NCBI RefSeq assembly: GCF_023821985.2 | Contig: NZ_CP098805.1 | Span: forward strand, 2,170,001-2,234,000 | Reading direction: 5' to 3' | DNA: 64,000 bases | Source: Dyadobacter chenhuakuii | GTDB lineage: Bacteria > Bacteroidota > Bacteroidia > Cytophagales > Spirosomataceae | Part shown: positions 25,259 through 34,965 of the stretch, one piece after another | Layout of the letters: each line of letters opens with the position of its first letter | Numbering within the stretch: the first letter of the stretch is position 1 | Made by a program: the position numbers and the translations under genes | Notes under the pieces: model-generated | Database searches by the model: none | Seen by the model: only the letters and a program-made list of their open reading frames with translations | What the model was told of the DNA's origin: nothing

Positions 25259-28200
25259 CTAAAATTTGACATTAATACCAACTGTGTACACTTTCATGAT
25301 CCCGTAGGTCCACTGGTTTCCCAGACTTTCCGGATCCATTAATTTCATAGGAGTAAATACGAAAGGATTCTGCGCATTCACATAAAGCCTCACTCCCATG
25401 GCCCCCACTTTCCTTACTGCCTTTACCGGAAGATTATAACCCAGCTGGATGTACTTCACGCGGCAGTAAGCCCCGTTTTGGATCCAGAAATCGGACGAAA
25501 GTTTGTTGTTCGCTGGTGTATTCGAAAGCCTTGGAAACCGTGCATCCGTGCGCTCGGGAGTCCAGTAACGGTCTGCATAGTAAGTAGTTGGAACACCTCC
25601 GTCGGCTGTCTGATCCAGCGGATAAGCCAGCATTCCAGTCAATCGCTGGTCGCTTTTCCCGGTTCCCTGTAACAGCATTTCGATATCAAACTTTTTGTGC
25701 GCCAGGCGAATATTGGTAAAGTAGTTGACCATCGGGACAGGGTTACCGATTGCCTCCTGATCCTGTGCGTCGATCTGTCCGTTCCCATTCAGATCAAGGT
25801 AGCGGATATCCCCTGGCTTGGCCCCTACTACGGACGGAACCAATGGTGTACCACTTTCTGCAAAGTCACTTTGCTGTAACAGCCCGCCCGTGCGGTACCC
25901 ATATACGCTGCCGATCGGCTGGCCCTCCTGGTTGATACTGGTACTTGTCAGATATGGCCCGTTTTGCAGTTCCAGAATCCGGTTCTGATTGTAAGAGAGC
26001 CCCGGCTTCACCGACAGGTTCCAGTTTTTGCCCAACTCCTTAAAATAATTGAGAGACAACTCCCATCCCCGGTTTCTTACCTTTCCGGCATTGATAGGCA
26101 CATTACCCATTCCGCCCACATAGGAAACCTGTGGTTGCAGGATAATGTCTTTGGTTACTTTATCATAATAGTCAAATATCAGTTCAAAGCTGTTGTTGAA
26201 TAGCCCGACGTCGATTCCGACATCGAAAAGCCCAACGGTTTCCCAGGTAATATCAGGGTTACCCCAAATGTTCTCATAACCGTTTGTGCCTTCTACCAAT
26301 GTCTGGAACCGGTACAGTCCAATATTTTCGTTCCCCAGCAAACCATAGGAAGCGCGCAGTTTCAGGTTATTAATGCCGCGCACATTCTTCAAAAATTCCT
26401 CCTGGTGCATATTCCATCCTACCGCCGCAGAAGGAAAGAAACCCCACTGATGCCCCGGCCCGAATTTGGAAGAACCGTCCATTCGCGCGGTTGCTTCCAG
26501 CAAATATTTGTCCTTAAATGAATAGTTTAGTTTGGTATAACCCGACACCATCGTATTCACATCCCAGTAACCCGAATTATTTTTTTCTGTTGAAAAACCA
26601 CCAAATGCATAAAGACGGTGATCGTTTTTAGTGAAAGTGTAATCTGCATTGGCAGCCATGTACATATAGGTCCCGCGCGCAAAACTTGCACCCCGCTGCA
26701 CCCCCCAGCTTTGCACCAACTGGTTTGTTCCGTAATCAAAGAAATTGTACGCGTCCGCTACCGTCCGGTCCTGGTCGCTGTTCAATCGAAAGCTGAACTG
26801 CCCTTTCAGGTTAAAGTCTGGAAAAATCTCCCATTTAGGCTGGATATTAATCAATGCCTGCCCGCTTTCGAAATCCCGGTAACCACCTTTCTCGGCGTAC
26901 GCAAGTGGGTTCACAATATCCGCGTACCTGCCGTACATGGTGCGCCCGTTCTTTTCGGGGTATTTGGGTAAAATAGTCGGGGGCACACGGTACACGTCTT
27001 CCAGCATCCGGTTACCCTGGTTGGCATCCGGACGGGTATTGTTCCGTGTGTTTCTTTTTATGGCTAACAGATCGACGTCGAAAACAAAGCTTTTATTTAC
27101 CGTAATGGACGTATTCGCACGAATGTTGAAACGGTCCATTTTGCTAAGCGGGATCATTCCATCCTGGTAGAGATAGTTGGCTGTTACCGCAAACCTGGCT
27201 AGGTTATTGCCCCCGTCAAGTGAAATGGAGTGGCTGGTGATCGGCGAGTTTTCCCGTACGATCAGGTTCACCCAATCCGTATTCGGGTACATGATCGGAT
27301 CCGAGCCTTCTGCTGTTTTCTGAATGACCTCATCCGTGTAAAAAGGCTGGTTCCCCGAGTTGACACGCGCTTCATTGTACATGCGCATATACTGCGGCGC
27401 ATCGACGAGTTTTTGCAAATAGGTAGGCGATTGCGAACCGACATAACCATCGTAAGTCACCGAAATTTTGCCTGGTGTACCTCGCCTTGTCGTGACCAGG
27501 ATCACACCATTGGCCGCCCTGGCACCATACATGGCTGACGCAGCCGCATCTTTCAAAACCGTTACACTTTCCACAGTTACAGGATCAATGTGGTTCATGT
27601 CCATTGGAATCCCATCAACCAGAATAAGCGGATTGGAATTGCCCAGCGTACTGATACCCCGAATTTTGATCGCCGCCGCGTCGCCGCCAGGCATGCCTGA
27701 GTTTTGCTGCACCTGTAAGCCGGTAACCCCGCCTTGCAGCGATTGCGACAAGGTTGTGATCGGCTTTCCGCTGATCTGCGAAGCGACATTCATGGTTGTG
27801 ATTGAACCCGCAATGTGTTTTTTCTTCTGTTCCGTCTGTCCCACAACCACCGCTTCATCCAGGCTCGCAATTTCTTCCTGTAATGCGATGATCAGGTTTG
27901 AATTTGCTGATTTGGCAACATACTCCATGCTTTTGTGACCGACCATCGAGAACACCAGAACCGCGTCACGTGGCACATCGAGTGCGAAATATCCGTTTTC
28001 GTCCGTCGACGCGCCTTCGTTCGTTCCTTTGATGGCGATCGTTACGCCGGGCAGCTCGCGGGGCGGTTCGTGCGTATCGAACACTTTTCCCTTGATCGTG
28101 ATCTCATTGGGTGCAACACGGGTCGTTTTCGATATCTCTTTTTCTGCCTCTGATGCCGAGGGGATCGCAGGCAATTCCTGTTTGTATCCTTCCGGCTGCC

Positions 28201-28588
28201 CGGGAGCGAGCGCCTCAGGCTTCATAAACTCGCGCGTCCTTTTCTGGTCCAGTAATACATACGTGCCCTTTTTTACTTTCCTGAACTGAATTCCCGTAGA
28301 TCCCAGCAAGGTTTTCAGGTTGTTTTCAAATGAGGCGCCGGACCGTATCGAATTGCCCGGTACGAGTATTTCGGGAAGGATCTTTTCTTCAAATAAAAGG
28401 TCAACCTGATACTTTGCTTTAAGCAAAAGCAACATTTCTTTGAGCTTCATCGCGCGCTGAGTCTCTGCTTGCTGCGGAAATTGCTGACTTTTCAGCTTTG
28501 CCAGCAGCTGGCCGGATACGAGCGTGGGTAAAGCACTGATTGCAAGCAATAGGAATAGCCGTCGGACTGATAATAGTCGTTTCTGCAT
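25259..28588 (-). CDS. SusC/RagA family TonB-linked outer membrane protein
   Basis: 1109 residues. Signal-like N-terminus (RRLFLLLAISALPTLVSGQ), then an STN domain (about 45-115: MKLKEMLLLLKAKYQVDLLF, YVLLDQ), carboxypeptidase-regulatory domain (about 165-250: GKVFDTHEPPRELPGVTIAI), the SusC plug (about 260-390: QSLQGGVTGLQVQQNSGMPG, IKIRGISTLGNSNPLILVDG, ESVTVLKDAAASAMYGARAA, VILVTTRRG) and barrel. The STN domain marks it as a signalling transporter that talks to the FecR anti-sigma upstream. With SusD it forms the import complex. Confidence 0.95.
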   Translation of the reverse strand: MQKRLLSVRRLFLLLAISALPTLVSGQLLAKLKSQQFPQQAETQRAMKLKEMLLLLKAKYQVDLLFEEKILPEILVPGNSIRSGASFENNLKTLLGSTGIQFRKVKKGTYVLLDQKRTREFMKPEALAPGQPEGYKQELPAIPSASEAEKEISKTTRVAPNEITIKGKVFDTHEPPRELPGVTIAIKGTNEGASTDENGYFALDVPRDAVLVFSMVGHKSMEYVAKSANSNLIIALQEEIASLDEAVVVGQTEQKKKHIAGSITTMNVASQISGKPITTLSQSLQGGVTGLQVQQNSGMPGGDAAAIKIRGISTLGNSNPLILVDGIPMDMNHIDPVTVESVTVLKDAAASAMYGARAANGVILVTTRRGTPGKISVTYDGYVGSQSPTYLQKLVDAPQYMRMYNEARVNSGNQPFYTDEVIQKTAEGSDPIMYPNTDWVNLIVRENSPITSHSISLDGGNNLARFAVTANYLYQDGMIPLSKMDRFNIRANTSITVNKSFVFDVDLLAIKRNTRNNTRPDANQGNRMLEDVYRVPPTILPKYPEKNGRTMYGRYADIVNPLAYAEKGGYRDFESGQALINIQPKWEIFPDFNLKGQFSFRLNSDQDRTVADAYNFFDYGTNQLVQSWGVQRGASFARGTYMYMAANADYTFTKNDHRLYAFGGFSTEKNNSGYWDVNTMVSGYTKLNYSFKDKYLLEATARMDGSSKFGPGHQWGFFPSAAVGWNMHQEEFLKNVRGINNLKLRASYGLLGNENIGLYRFQTLVEGTNGYENIWGNPDITWETVGLFDVGIDVGLFNNSFELIFDYYDKVTKDIILQPQVSYVGGMGNVPINAGKVRNRGWELSLNYFKELGKNWNLSVKPGLSYNQNRILELQNGPYLTSTSINQEGQPIGSVYGYRTGGLLQQSDFAESGTPLVPSVVGAKPGDIRYLDLNGNGQIDAQDQEAIGNPVPMVNYFTNIRLAHKKFDIEMLLQGTGKSDQRLTGMLAYPLDQTADGGVPTTYYADRYWTPERTDARFPRLSNTPANNKLSSDFWIQNGAYCRVKYIQLGYNLPVKAVRKVGAMGVRLYVNAQNPFVFTPMKLMDPESLGNQWTYGIMKVYTVGINVKF

Positions 28589-28623
28589 AATCAGTTGATT
28601 GGGTTAGGAAGTAAAGAAAAAAG

Positions 28624-29616
28624 TTAAGGGATAGGATTAATCAGGAATTGCTTTTTGGTTTTGACGATCTCGAAACCGTACATGACCGACATATTGGTCA
28701 ATAATTCTTCGGCACTCTCTGCGGGAAAAGAACCGGTTGCAGTTCTGAGGGCGAGGCCTTTATCAGGGATATGGACCTCCACACCGAAAACTTCCCGGAT
28801 CTTGCGGGCCACGGCGCTCAACGGGGTATTATCGAACACAAAACGATGTTCTTTCCACGCCATTTCGGCAGCAAGCTCTTTTTCAGACAACATTTCAACT
28901 TTTATTTCACCGCTTTTCACGATCGTCGCGCGCTCTCCCGGCTGCATGGTTCGCGGCTTCTCGGCAGCGGCGGAAGACAATCTTACTTTTCCTTTGTTCA
29001 ATACCACATTGGTAAGCTGCTCACGGGCATGCACGGTGAACTCCGTTCCAAGCACGGTTATGAGGGAATTGTCCATCGTATGAACCTGAAAAAGCTGGTG
29101 ATCAGGTAAGTGCTTAATGGCAAACTCCGCTTCACCTTCCAGAAATACATTCCGGTCCGAAACACCAAATGTCCAGCGCGGAACACGCAGAACTGCGTTT
29201 GCATTGAGGGTAACCCGGCTTCCGTCGGAGAGGGTTATTTCTTTCATTTTGCCTAAATCGGTACTGTAGCGCTGGTAGCGGATCTGATCCCTGTTGATAA
29301 AACCCGCAAACGTGATCAAAGCAAGGAATACTGCCGCAGCAAGGTAACGATATCCAGTAAACGTTTTTTTATCCTCAAAAGCAGCAGGAATAGAATGTAC
29401 TTTTTGTGGCTCCTGCATATATTGATCAAAACGCGCCAGCGGCTCCTCCATTCGTGGATCGTAGACCGGGAAAGTCATCTCCCACTCGGCCAGCCAGGCA
29501 TAAAACAGATCCTGGTTGGCTGCTGTCTGCAGCCACTCTTCGATCAGCTTTTTTTGAAGCACCGAAGTGCGGCCAGCGAAATGTTCAAATAGTAAAGGTT
29601 TGCTTATCAATGACAT
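28624..29616 (-). CDS. FecR family anti-sigma factor
   Basis: 330 residues from ATG 29616 (MSLISKPLLFEHFAGRTSVL). A cytoplasmic N-terminus with helices (KKLIEEWLQTAANQDLFYAW) that hold the sigma factor, one transmembrane helix near 100 (LAAAVFLALITFAGFI), and a periplasmic FecR domain (YSTDLGKMKEITLSDGSRVT, LNANAVLRVPRWTFGVSDRN, VFLEGEAEFAIKHL) ending with an STN-like DUF4974 segment (FVFDNTPLSAVARKIREVFG). It receives the signal from SusC and releases the sigma factor at 29645. Confidence 0.92.
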   Translation of the reverse strand: MSLISKPLLFEHFAGRTSVLQKKLIEEWLQTAANQDLFYAWLAEWEMTFPVYDPRMEEPLARFDQYMQEPQKVHSIPAAFEDKKTFTGYRYLAAAVFLALITFAGFINRDQIRYQRYSTDLGKMKEITLSDGSRVTLNANAVLRVPRWTFGVSDRNVFLEGEAEFAIKHLPDHQLFQVHTMDNSLITVLGTEFTVHAREQLTNVVLNKGKVRLSSAAAEKPRTMQPGERATIVKSGEIKVEMLSEKELAAEMAWKEHRFVFDNTPLSAVARKIREVFGVEVHIPDKGLALRTATGSFPAESAEELLTNMSVMYGFEIVKTKKQFLINPIP

Positions 29617-29644
29617 AATCGGCTTTAATAGCTTATTTGAGATT

Positions 29645-30325
29645 TTAACAGAATGAAACAATAAAGAGCACGACCGACTCTACCCAATAATGCCGCAGCC
29701 CGTGCCGGATCACATTCAGCGCTCTCGATATATGCGCTTCAACAGTTCGGGTAGACAAATTGAGTTCCGTGGCGATTTCCTTGCCAGCTTTGCCTTCAAA
29801 TCGGTTCATCACAAAAACCTTCTGACATTGCGACGGAAGTCCCTGAACAAGCGTGTTCACCTGCTGGTAAAGCTCCTCGTACTGCATCATTTTTTCGGGT
29901 AAATGGGAGGCAAGGGGATCGTTTTCGATGATGGCATCGAGCGACAATGTCTTGTTCTGTTCCTTTTGTAAGTAATTGAAACAACGGTTCCTTACCGACC
30001 GGAATAGGTAGGCGCCGTAAGATGTATTGATCGTGCAGTGAATCTGGTTGTCCCAGAAGTTACAGAAAATGTCGGCGACTATATCTTCTGCAATGTCTTT
30101 GGAATACACAAACCGCACTGCATGGCTGCACATTGGCTTGTAGTAGCGCTTAAAAAGCAGCTCACAGCCTTTTTGAACGTCCGTTTCAAATGTTTTACGG
30201 ATAAAGAACTCAGTATCCGCCAAACCATCCAGTCCTGCTTCCGGCATAGCTTCCTCTCCTGCTGCCTTCAAAGCGCGCTCGTCTCCCGCGTTATCAGAAG
30301 ACTCAAGACTGATGATTCCGATCAT
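29645..30325 (-). CDS. ECF-type RNA polymerase sigma factor
   Basis: 226 residues from ATG 30325 (MIGIISLESSDNAGDERALK); an upstream ATG at 30364 is possible. Region 2 (CELLFKRYYKPMCSHAVRFV, IAEDIVADIFCNFWDNQ, GAYLFRSVRNRCFNYLQKEQ) and region 4 (LPSQCQKVFVMNRFEGKAGK, EIATELNLSTRTVEAHISRA) are complete. It ends in a hydrophobic tail (YWVESVVLFIVSFC), a feature of some Bacteroidota ECF sigmas. FecR follows after 28 bp, then SusC and SusD, a sigma/anti-sigma/SusCD locus. Confidence 0.9.
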   Translation of the reverse strand: MIGIISLESSDNAGDERALKAAGEEAMPEAGLDGLADTEFFIRKTFETDVQKGCELLFKRYYKPMCSHAVRFVYSKDIAEDIVADIFCNFWDNQIHCTINTSYGAYLFRSVRNRCFNYLQKEQNKTLSLDAIIENDPLASHLPEKMMQYEELYQQVNTLVQGLPSQCQKVFVMNRFEGKAGKEIATELNLSTRTVEAHISRALNVIRHGLRHYWVESVVLFIVSFC

Positions 30326-30582
30326 ATGTAACCCTGTTTTACTTTCCAAGGTATGACAGATCACCGGTTAAAATTACCTAGTCGTTTTAAAAAGAATTTT
30401 GTGATATCCACTCCAGAGCTCAGAATCGCCATTATTAGTCTATGCTCACATTACTGTACGCTCAGGTCTAACTTTATTTTCCCATTTATAGAAACGATGC
30501 AAATACATCTAAGACAATGTGTTATACCTGTTTTTTGTACCTTGGGAATACAACGATAATTATTGCTAGACCTGCACGTTAA

Positions 30583-31410
30583 ATGGAAGTAAAAACACAC
30601 TTACTGCACCCGGCTCTCCATGAATATGTACTTAACATATTGACGGTAGATTTGACGCTGATGGATGGAATTAGTGAGGTGGTGACACCCTTTCCGCCTT
30701 CGCCTTTTCAATCATTAATGTTTTATTGCAATGATCCTGTATCGATGGGCCGTCCCGGGTCAGCGAATTTTGAAGTGCAGCCACTTGTCTTGCTTACCGG
30801 GCCCCAGCTTTCCCGGGTAAATGTGAAAGTGCATAAACGTCTCAGGTCGGTACGCGTTGACTTTCTGCCGGGCGCCATGTACCGCATCTTGAACGTTCCC
30901 ATGCACGAGTTGGCTGACGGCGGCTATGATGCACTGGACTTTTTTGATGCCGAAATGCAAAGCGTCAACGAACGCTTACAAAATATAGGCACCATAGAGG
31001 AAGGTAAAAATATAGTCGAAGAATTTCTTTTAAAAAGGGTAGTCGGTCTCAGAAAGGCGTTGCCCTTTGATGCTGCCATTCGCGCGCTCTTGGCAACCAA
31101 TGGTGCCATGTCTATTGAGAAGACGGCGTCACTTTCCTGTCTGAGCTTAAAACAATTTGAAAGGATCTGTAAAGAAAGAATAGGCATGAACCCGAAATTC
31201 TATGCCCGCATTTTAAAATTCTCCAAAGCATACAGGCTTCGGGAAGATTTCCCCCAAATCAGCTGGTTACAAATAGCGCACGAAGCAGGATACTTTGATC
31301 AAATGCACATGATCAGGGACTTCAAGATTTTTGCGGGGGTAAATCCTTCTGTTATAGAGCAAGAACTGCGTTCAACCCCGCTGCGTATGCAAAAGGACAT
31401 GCGTTACTGA
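30583..31410 (+). CDS. AraC family regulator with DUF6597-like N-domain
   Basis: 275 residues. The N-terminal domain (HLLHPALHEYVLNILTVDLT, PFPPSPFQSLMFYCNDPVSM, VRVDFLPGAMYRILNVPMHE) resembles DUF6597, and the C-terminal two-helix-turn-helix AraC part (about 180-265) has IEKTASLSCLSLKQFERICK, ERIGMNPKFYARILKFSKAY and LQIAHEAGYFDQMHMIRDFK, FAGVNPSVIEQE. It is immediately before the HELGH protein and divergent from the sigma factor. Confidence 0.87.
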   Translation: MEVKTHLLHPALHEYVLNILTVDLTLMDGISEVVTPFPPSPFQSLMFYCNDPVSMGRPGSANFEVQPLVLLTGPQLSRVNVKVHKRLRSVRVDFLPGAMYRILNVPMHELADGGYDALDFFDAEMQSVNERLQNIGTIEEGKNIVEEFLLKRVVGLRKALPFDAAIRALLATNGAMSIEKTASLSCLSLKQFERICKERIGMNPKFYARILKFSKAYRLREDFPQISWLQIAHEAGYFDQMHMIRDFKIFAGVNPSVIEQELRSTPLRMQKDMRY

Positions 31411-31475
31411 GAAAATGTCGATTTTGTACTAGGCACAGGGTCAGCTTGTAAGATAGTTTTGTGATAAAAAAAATC

Positions 31476-32387
31476 ATGAAAACATCTTATCTGGCATTAT
31501 TTATCATGTGCTTTCTTCTCATTTGCAATCAATTAAATGCGCAGTCTTCCGAAGGATTGACACATTTAAAGGGATTTAAAACAGATACTTATTACAGTAG
31601 CGGGTCAGAAGCAAAGGCCAGGCGCATGGCCCAGCAACTCGACAATGTGCAAGCATTCTACACCGAGCTGTTACAGTTTACGCCAACAGTAACCCTGCTG
31701 ATACTCTCTCCGGGAGATTGGAAAAATTTCACCAAATTCCCTTTTTACGGTATGCCCCATTATACCAGCAATAAAACGCTGATAGTTGCTGCCGAAAACA
31801 ATGATCACTGGAAAAGCATGGTTCCAGCAACTGACAAAATTCCGGCCGCATATGCCGGGCCCGTTAAAGAAGCCTATTCAGATAAGAGCGGCGGGCTGAA
31901 TATGGAGCCATTCTTTGACTTGCTGGCTATCCATGAACTCGGTCATGCCTACCATAACCAGGGCGGTTTGGTCATGCAGCGCAGGTGGATGGGCGAGTTA
32001 TTTCCAAACATTTTGCTTCATACTTACATTGCTGAAAAGGAGCCTGAGCTTTTGAATGCGCTGACTACATTTCCTAAAATGGCCGTTGCAACTACTGACA
32101 GGTCCACATTGAAGTATACCACATTGCAAGAGCTGGAAAAAAATTATAATCAGATAGGGCCAAATTACCCCCAAAACTATGGTTGGTACCAGTGCCGCTG
32201 GCATATTGCCGCCGGCGAAATATATGACGCAAGCAACACTGATGGCCTTAAAAACTTATGGAACACATTGAAGACCCAAAGAGAGATTTTGGGTGATCCT
32301 GAACTGGCTGAGCTACTAAGTAGAAAGGCACATAAAAGCATTGCAGATGTCCAGTTGAATTGGGATAAAGCAGATTCCAGGCCATAG
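31476..32387 (+). CDS. Secreted protein with metalloprotease-like HELGH motif
   Basis: 303 residues from ATG 31476 (MKTSYLALFIMCFLLICNQL), a signal peptide cut after NAQ. There is HELGH at 153-157 in FFDLLAIHELGHAYHNQGG, the HExxH zinc-binding motif, and further on an E-rich stretch AEKEPELLNALTTF that could supply the third ligand. I do not recognise a named family; the layout is a small secreted gluzincin-like domain. It is cotranscribed with or controlled by the AraC gene 65 bp upstream. Confidence 0.65.
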   Translation: MKTSYLALFIMCFLLICNQLNAQSSEGLTHLKGFKTDTYYSSGSEAKARRMAQQLDNVQAFYTELLQFTPTVTLLILSPGDWKNFTKFPFYGMPHYTSNKTLIVAAENNDHWKSMVPATDKIPAAYAGPVKEAYSDKSGGLNMEPFFDLLAIHELGHAYHNQGGLVMQRRWMGELFPNILLHTYIAEKEPELLNALTTFPKMAVATTDRSTLKYTTLQELEKNYNQIGPNYPQNYGWYQCRWHIAAGEIYDASNTDGLKNLWNTLKTQREILGDPELAELLSRKAHKSIADVQLNWDKADSRP

Positions 32388-32402
32388 CTGATAGGAATAC
32401 GA

Positions 32403-33236
32403 CTACCCAATTTTAACAGACGTCATTGTCAGTGAACCGCCAACAGCCTGATCGTTGAAAAAGGAAACAGGTTCCTTTCCCGCCTTTAAGCCCAATGTAT
32501 ACATCAGAGGAAGGTAATGCTCCGGTGTTGGTATGGCCAGTGCGGCCTCCCTTCCCAACTGACTGTAATTGATCAGTGGCTTGTGGTCATTTTCCTGGAT
32601 CAGGGTTTTAAATTGCTCATTGATTTGCAACGCCCAGTCGTATCCATAACCCTGCACGCTAAGCTTGTCCCAGGCTACCATTCTCAGATTGTGCACCATA
32701 TTTCCGCTGCCAATGATCAGCACTCCTTTTTTTCGCAGCGCCATTAGTTCCCTTGCCAGATCGTAATGGTATTGAGGCCCTTTGGTATAATCAATGCTCA
32801 GTTGAAGCACGGGAATTTCGGCCTCCGGATACATATGTCTTACCACCGTCCAGGTGCCATGGTCAAGTCCCCAGTCATGATTAAGCTCCACTTTTGCGGA
32901 ACGAATGAGCCCGGCAGCTTCTTTGGCTAATGCTGGATTGCCCGGTGCAGGATATTGCACGGCAAAAAGTGCCGGCGAAAATCCACCAAAATCATGGATT
33001 GTTTCCGGAAAATCCATCGCTGTGATCTTAGTGCCATTGGTAAACCAGTGCGCCGATACCACCAGCACGGCAGCTGGCGTAGGGATTTCCTTGGCCATTT
33101 GTGTCCACCTTCTGCTAAACGCAGTGTCTTCAATGCCGTTCATCGGTGAGCCGTGGCCTATAAACAGGACCGGCATTGGTCGCTGCTGGTCTGGAAGCTC
33201 ATTTGTAAAATGTTTGAATGCTGTTAATGTTGTCAT
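32403..33236 (-). CDS. ygiD: 4,5-DOPA dioxygenase extradiol
   Basis: 277 residues. The class III extradiol (LigB) fold of YgiD: MPVLFIGHGSPMNGIEDTAF with the first His, VLVVSAHWFTNGTKITAMDF, LDHGTWTVVRHMYPEAEIPV, LQLSIDYTKGPQYHYDL and the final LMYTLGLKAGKEPVSFFND. The family uses one non-haem Fe(II) (or Zn in E. coli) held by two or three His. The E. coli protein cleaves L-DOPA in the 4,5 position; the substrate in this organism is unknown. Single gene, convergent with the HELGH protein. Confidence 0.92.
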   Translation of the reverse strand: MTTLTAFKHFTNELPDQQRPMPVLFIGHGSPMNGIEDTAFSRRWTQMAKEIPTPAAVLVVSAHWFTNGTKITAMDFPETIHDFGGFSPALFAVQYPAPGNPALAKEAAGLIRSAKVELNHDWGLDHGTWTVVRHMYPEAEIPVLQLSIDYTKGPQYHYDLARELMALRKKGVLIIGSGNMVHNLRMVAWDKLSVQGYGYDWALQINEQFKTLIQENDHKPLINYSQLGREAALAIPTPEHYLPLMYTLGLKAGKEPVSFFNDQAVGGSLTMTSVKIG

Positions 33237-33412
33237 ACTAATTGCGCCTGTTACGGCATTTTTTCTGAATAGCTTACGCCTAGCTTGCCTGCTACAACAG
33301 GGTCGGAACGAGCAGTATTAACAAGCTCACTTGTGTCATTTCGATACACAAAATTACATCAATGAGCCTTCACGGGACGATGAGTCTGATCAAGAAATTC
33401 CATTGATTTTAG

Positions 33413-33493
33413 TCAAGATAAGCCCAGCTCATACTCTTCTGATTCGCTCAGTTGTACCTTCTCGTTGAATTTGCTAAGAAACACCTTATACAT
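33413..33493 (-). pseudogene. Crp/Fnr N-terminal remnant
   Basis: A 26-codon frame, MYKVFLSKFNEKVQLSESEE with YELGLS to a stop, reads like the first helices of a Bacteroidota Crp/Fnr regulator (compare LSKYVPLTEDE at 22867). The cNMP and HTH domains are gone. A short upstream ORF of the dioxygenase is another reading of it. Confidence 0.35.
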
Positions 33494-33533
33494 AAGCTAT
33501 CCGATTTGGACAAACAATCATCTACATCACAGC

Positions 33534-33929
33534 TCAAAGGGAGCTTTCCAAAAGATAAGCAATCAATAAAATACTGATTAGGAAAATGACTCCGGTTAGA
33601 AGAGTGGTCAATAAAGTCGTGGGTTTATAATGCCCGCTTTTAAGCTGTTCTTCCGTCTTTCTGTACTGTAAAAAAGCGAATAGGATAGCCAGTGTGCCCA
33701 TGGCGACAAGAATAATGCCGATCATGGATGAATATCGATGCGAGGGTGTGGAGACTTGCGTTTGCAGTACAAAGCCGATCTGTTTTACAAACAATGAAAA
33801 TTTAACAACTACGAAGCCAAAGGCCATAATCCCAATTCCAGTCCTAACCCAGGCCAAATAAGTCCTTTCATTGGCCAGATGATCATTAGGCTTGAATGGG
33901 GATAGGTTATTGTTTTCTTCTAAGCTCAT
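33534..33929 (-). CDS. DUF202 family membrane protein
   Basis: 131 residues. DUF202/YidH-type small membrane protein: DHLANERTYLAWVRTGIGIM, AFGFVVVKFSLFV, then MIGIILVAMGTLAILFAFLQ, YRKTEEQLKSG and LLTGVIFLISILLIAYLL. Three transmembrane helices are visible and the conserved NERTYLAWVRT motif is complete. Function unknown; some members support secretion or lysine efflux-like export. Confidence 0.88.
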   Translation of the reverse strand: MSLEENNNLSPFKPNDHLANERTYLAWVRTGIGIMAFGFVVVKFSLFVKQIGFVLQTQVSTPSHRYSSMIGIILVAMGTLAILFAFLQYRKTEEQLKSGHYKPTTLLTTLLTGVIFLISILLIAYLLESSL

Positions 33930-34183
33930 GTAACTGATGCTTGGTTAATAGCAAATATGCTGATTAGACACTAGTAAAGTCCGTACTACATTCAAATATA
34001 ATCAGATACTTAGTAAATGAGTTTGCCTCTCATTTTACTGGGTAAACATTTAATAGAACTGAATTGCTATGATATAGGCTTTACCACTGGCAATTGAAGG
34101 GAAAAGAAATCCAAGACCAGACAAAATACTGCAATGCGATTAGGGTCGGCGTTGGTGAAGCTCCTGCCCTAACCCTGCCTTGA

Positions 34184-34456
34184 CTAGCTCAATGCGAGGA
34201 CCAGCCCGAAGCTGTCTTCCAGAAGGCGATATTTGACTATTTTACCTTTTGAAATAGTAATTTCCGTAAAGAAAAGTGATTTGAAAATCTTGTCTGTTTT
34301 GAGCATTCTCGTTTCAAAATACCCCGAGGTGATTACCGTATCACCATCGTCAGCGAAAGCTTGATCGAGAAGTTTGAATTCAAAGAGCCTGTCAATGGAT
34401 TCGTCGTAGACAATGAAAATGATAATGGTTTTTATCCTACTTAGGAATTTCTCCAT
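34184..34456 (-). pseudogene. NTF2/SnoaL-like C-terminal fragment
   Basis: 90 codons. The second half, LDQAFADDGDTVITSGYFET, RMLKTDKIFKSLFFTEITIS and KGKIVKYRLLEDS, is the normal C-terminal half of an NTF2/SnoaL-like protein. The first 25 residues (FLSRIKTIIIFIVYDESIDR) do not fit the family, and no N-terminal helices are present, so the 5' part has been lost or shifted. It is the third such fragment in the window. Confidence 0.5.
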
Positions 34457-34570
34457 TTACACTAAGCAGGGTTCAATCAAGACTTTAAAAACGTTGACAT
34501 AGGTCAACTGTATTACACTGAAATTGCCTTACTCATTTCTCTCGATTCTACAAGGCCCGTAAGGAATAAC

Positions 34571-34965
34571 CTAATGAATTTCGACTGTGACTTTTAAGCT
34601 TCCTACTGTTTTTACCTCACGGCTAGGAACATAAATTATGGTCATATTTTCAGTATAGATATCTCCACTTTCAGTATACGATTTTTCCCCTACCAAGATC
34701 GCATAGGCAGCTATTTTTCACCACTTTTTCTTAACCTCAGTTTCCCTTCCCCGATTATTTGCCGCCATTCGTCGATTATCCGCTTCTCTACCTGGCTGGT
34801 TGCCTTACTTTCGAAATGCAAAATAGCACGAGTTGTCCAAACCAAAACAATGTTCCTTATGAAGACCATTCTATTTGCCAGCAGGTCATGTATCGTTATT
34901 GCTATGCTCATTTTCAGCTCCTGTTCAGAGCTTAGGGAAGAAGAAGTTTTGAGTACAGCACCCAA
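34571..34965 (-). pseudogene. Unrecognised frameshifted gene remnant
   Basis: One frame (34711-34965) ends VEKRIIDEWRQIIGEGKLRL, RKSGEK. A second frame continues from the same place with IAAYAILVGEKSYTESGDIY, TENMTIIYVPSREVKTVGSL, KVTVEIH to a stop at 34571. A single frameshift joins them into a plausible beta-rich C-terminus. The upstream part overlaps the metalloprotease start on the other strand, so the 5' end has been replaced or is not coding. I do not recognise the family. Confidence 0.3.

Noticed and set aside
34711..34965. Complete 84-codon gene
   Set aside because: It overlaps the start of the M12A gene on the other strand, and its plausible continuation is in another frame, so it is annotated as a remnant.
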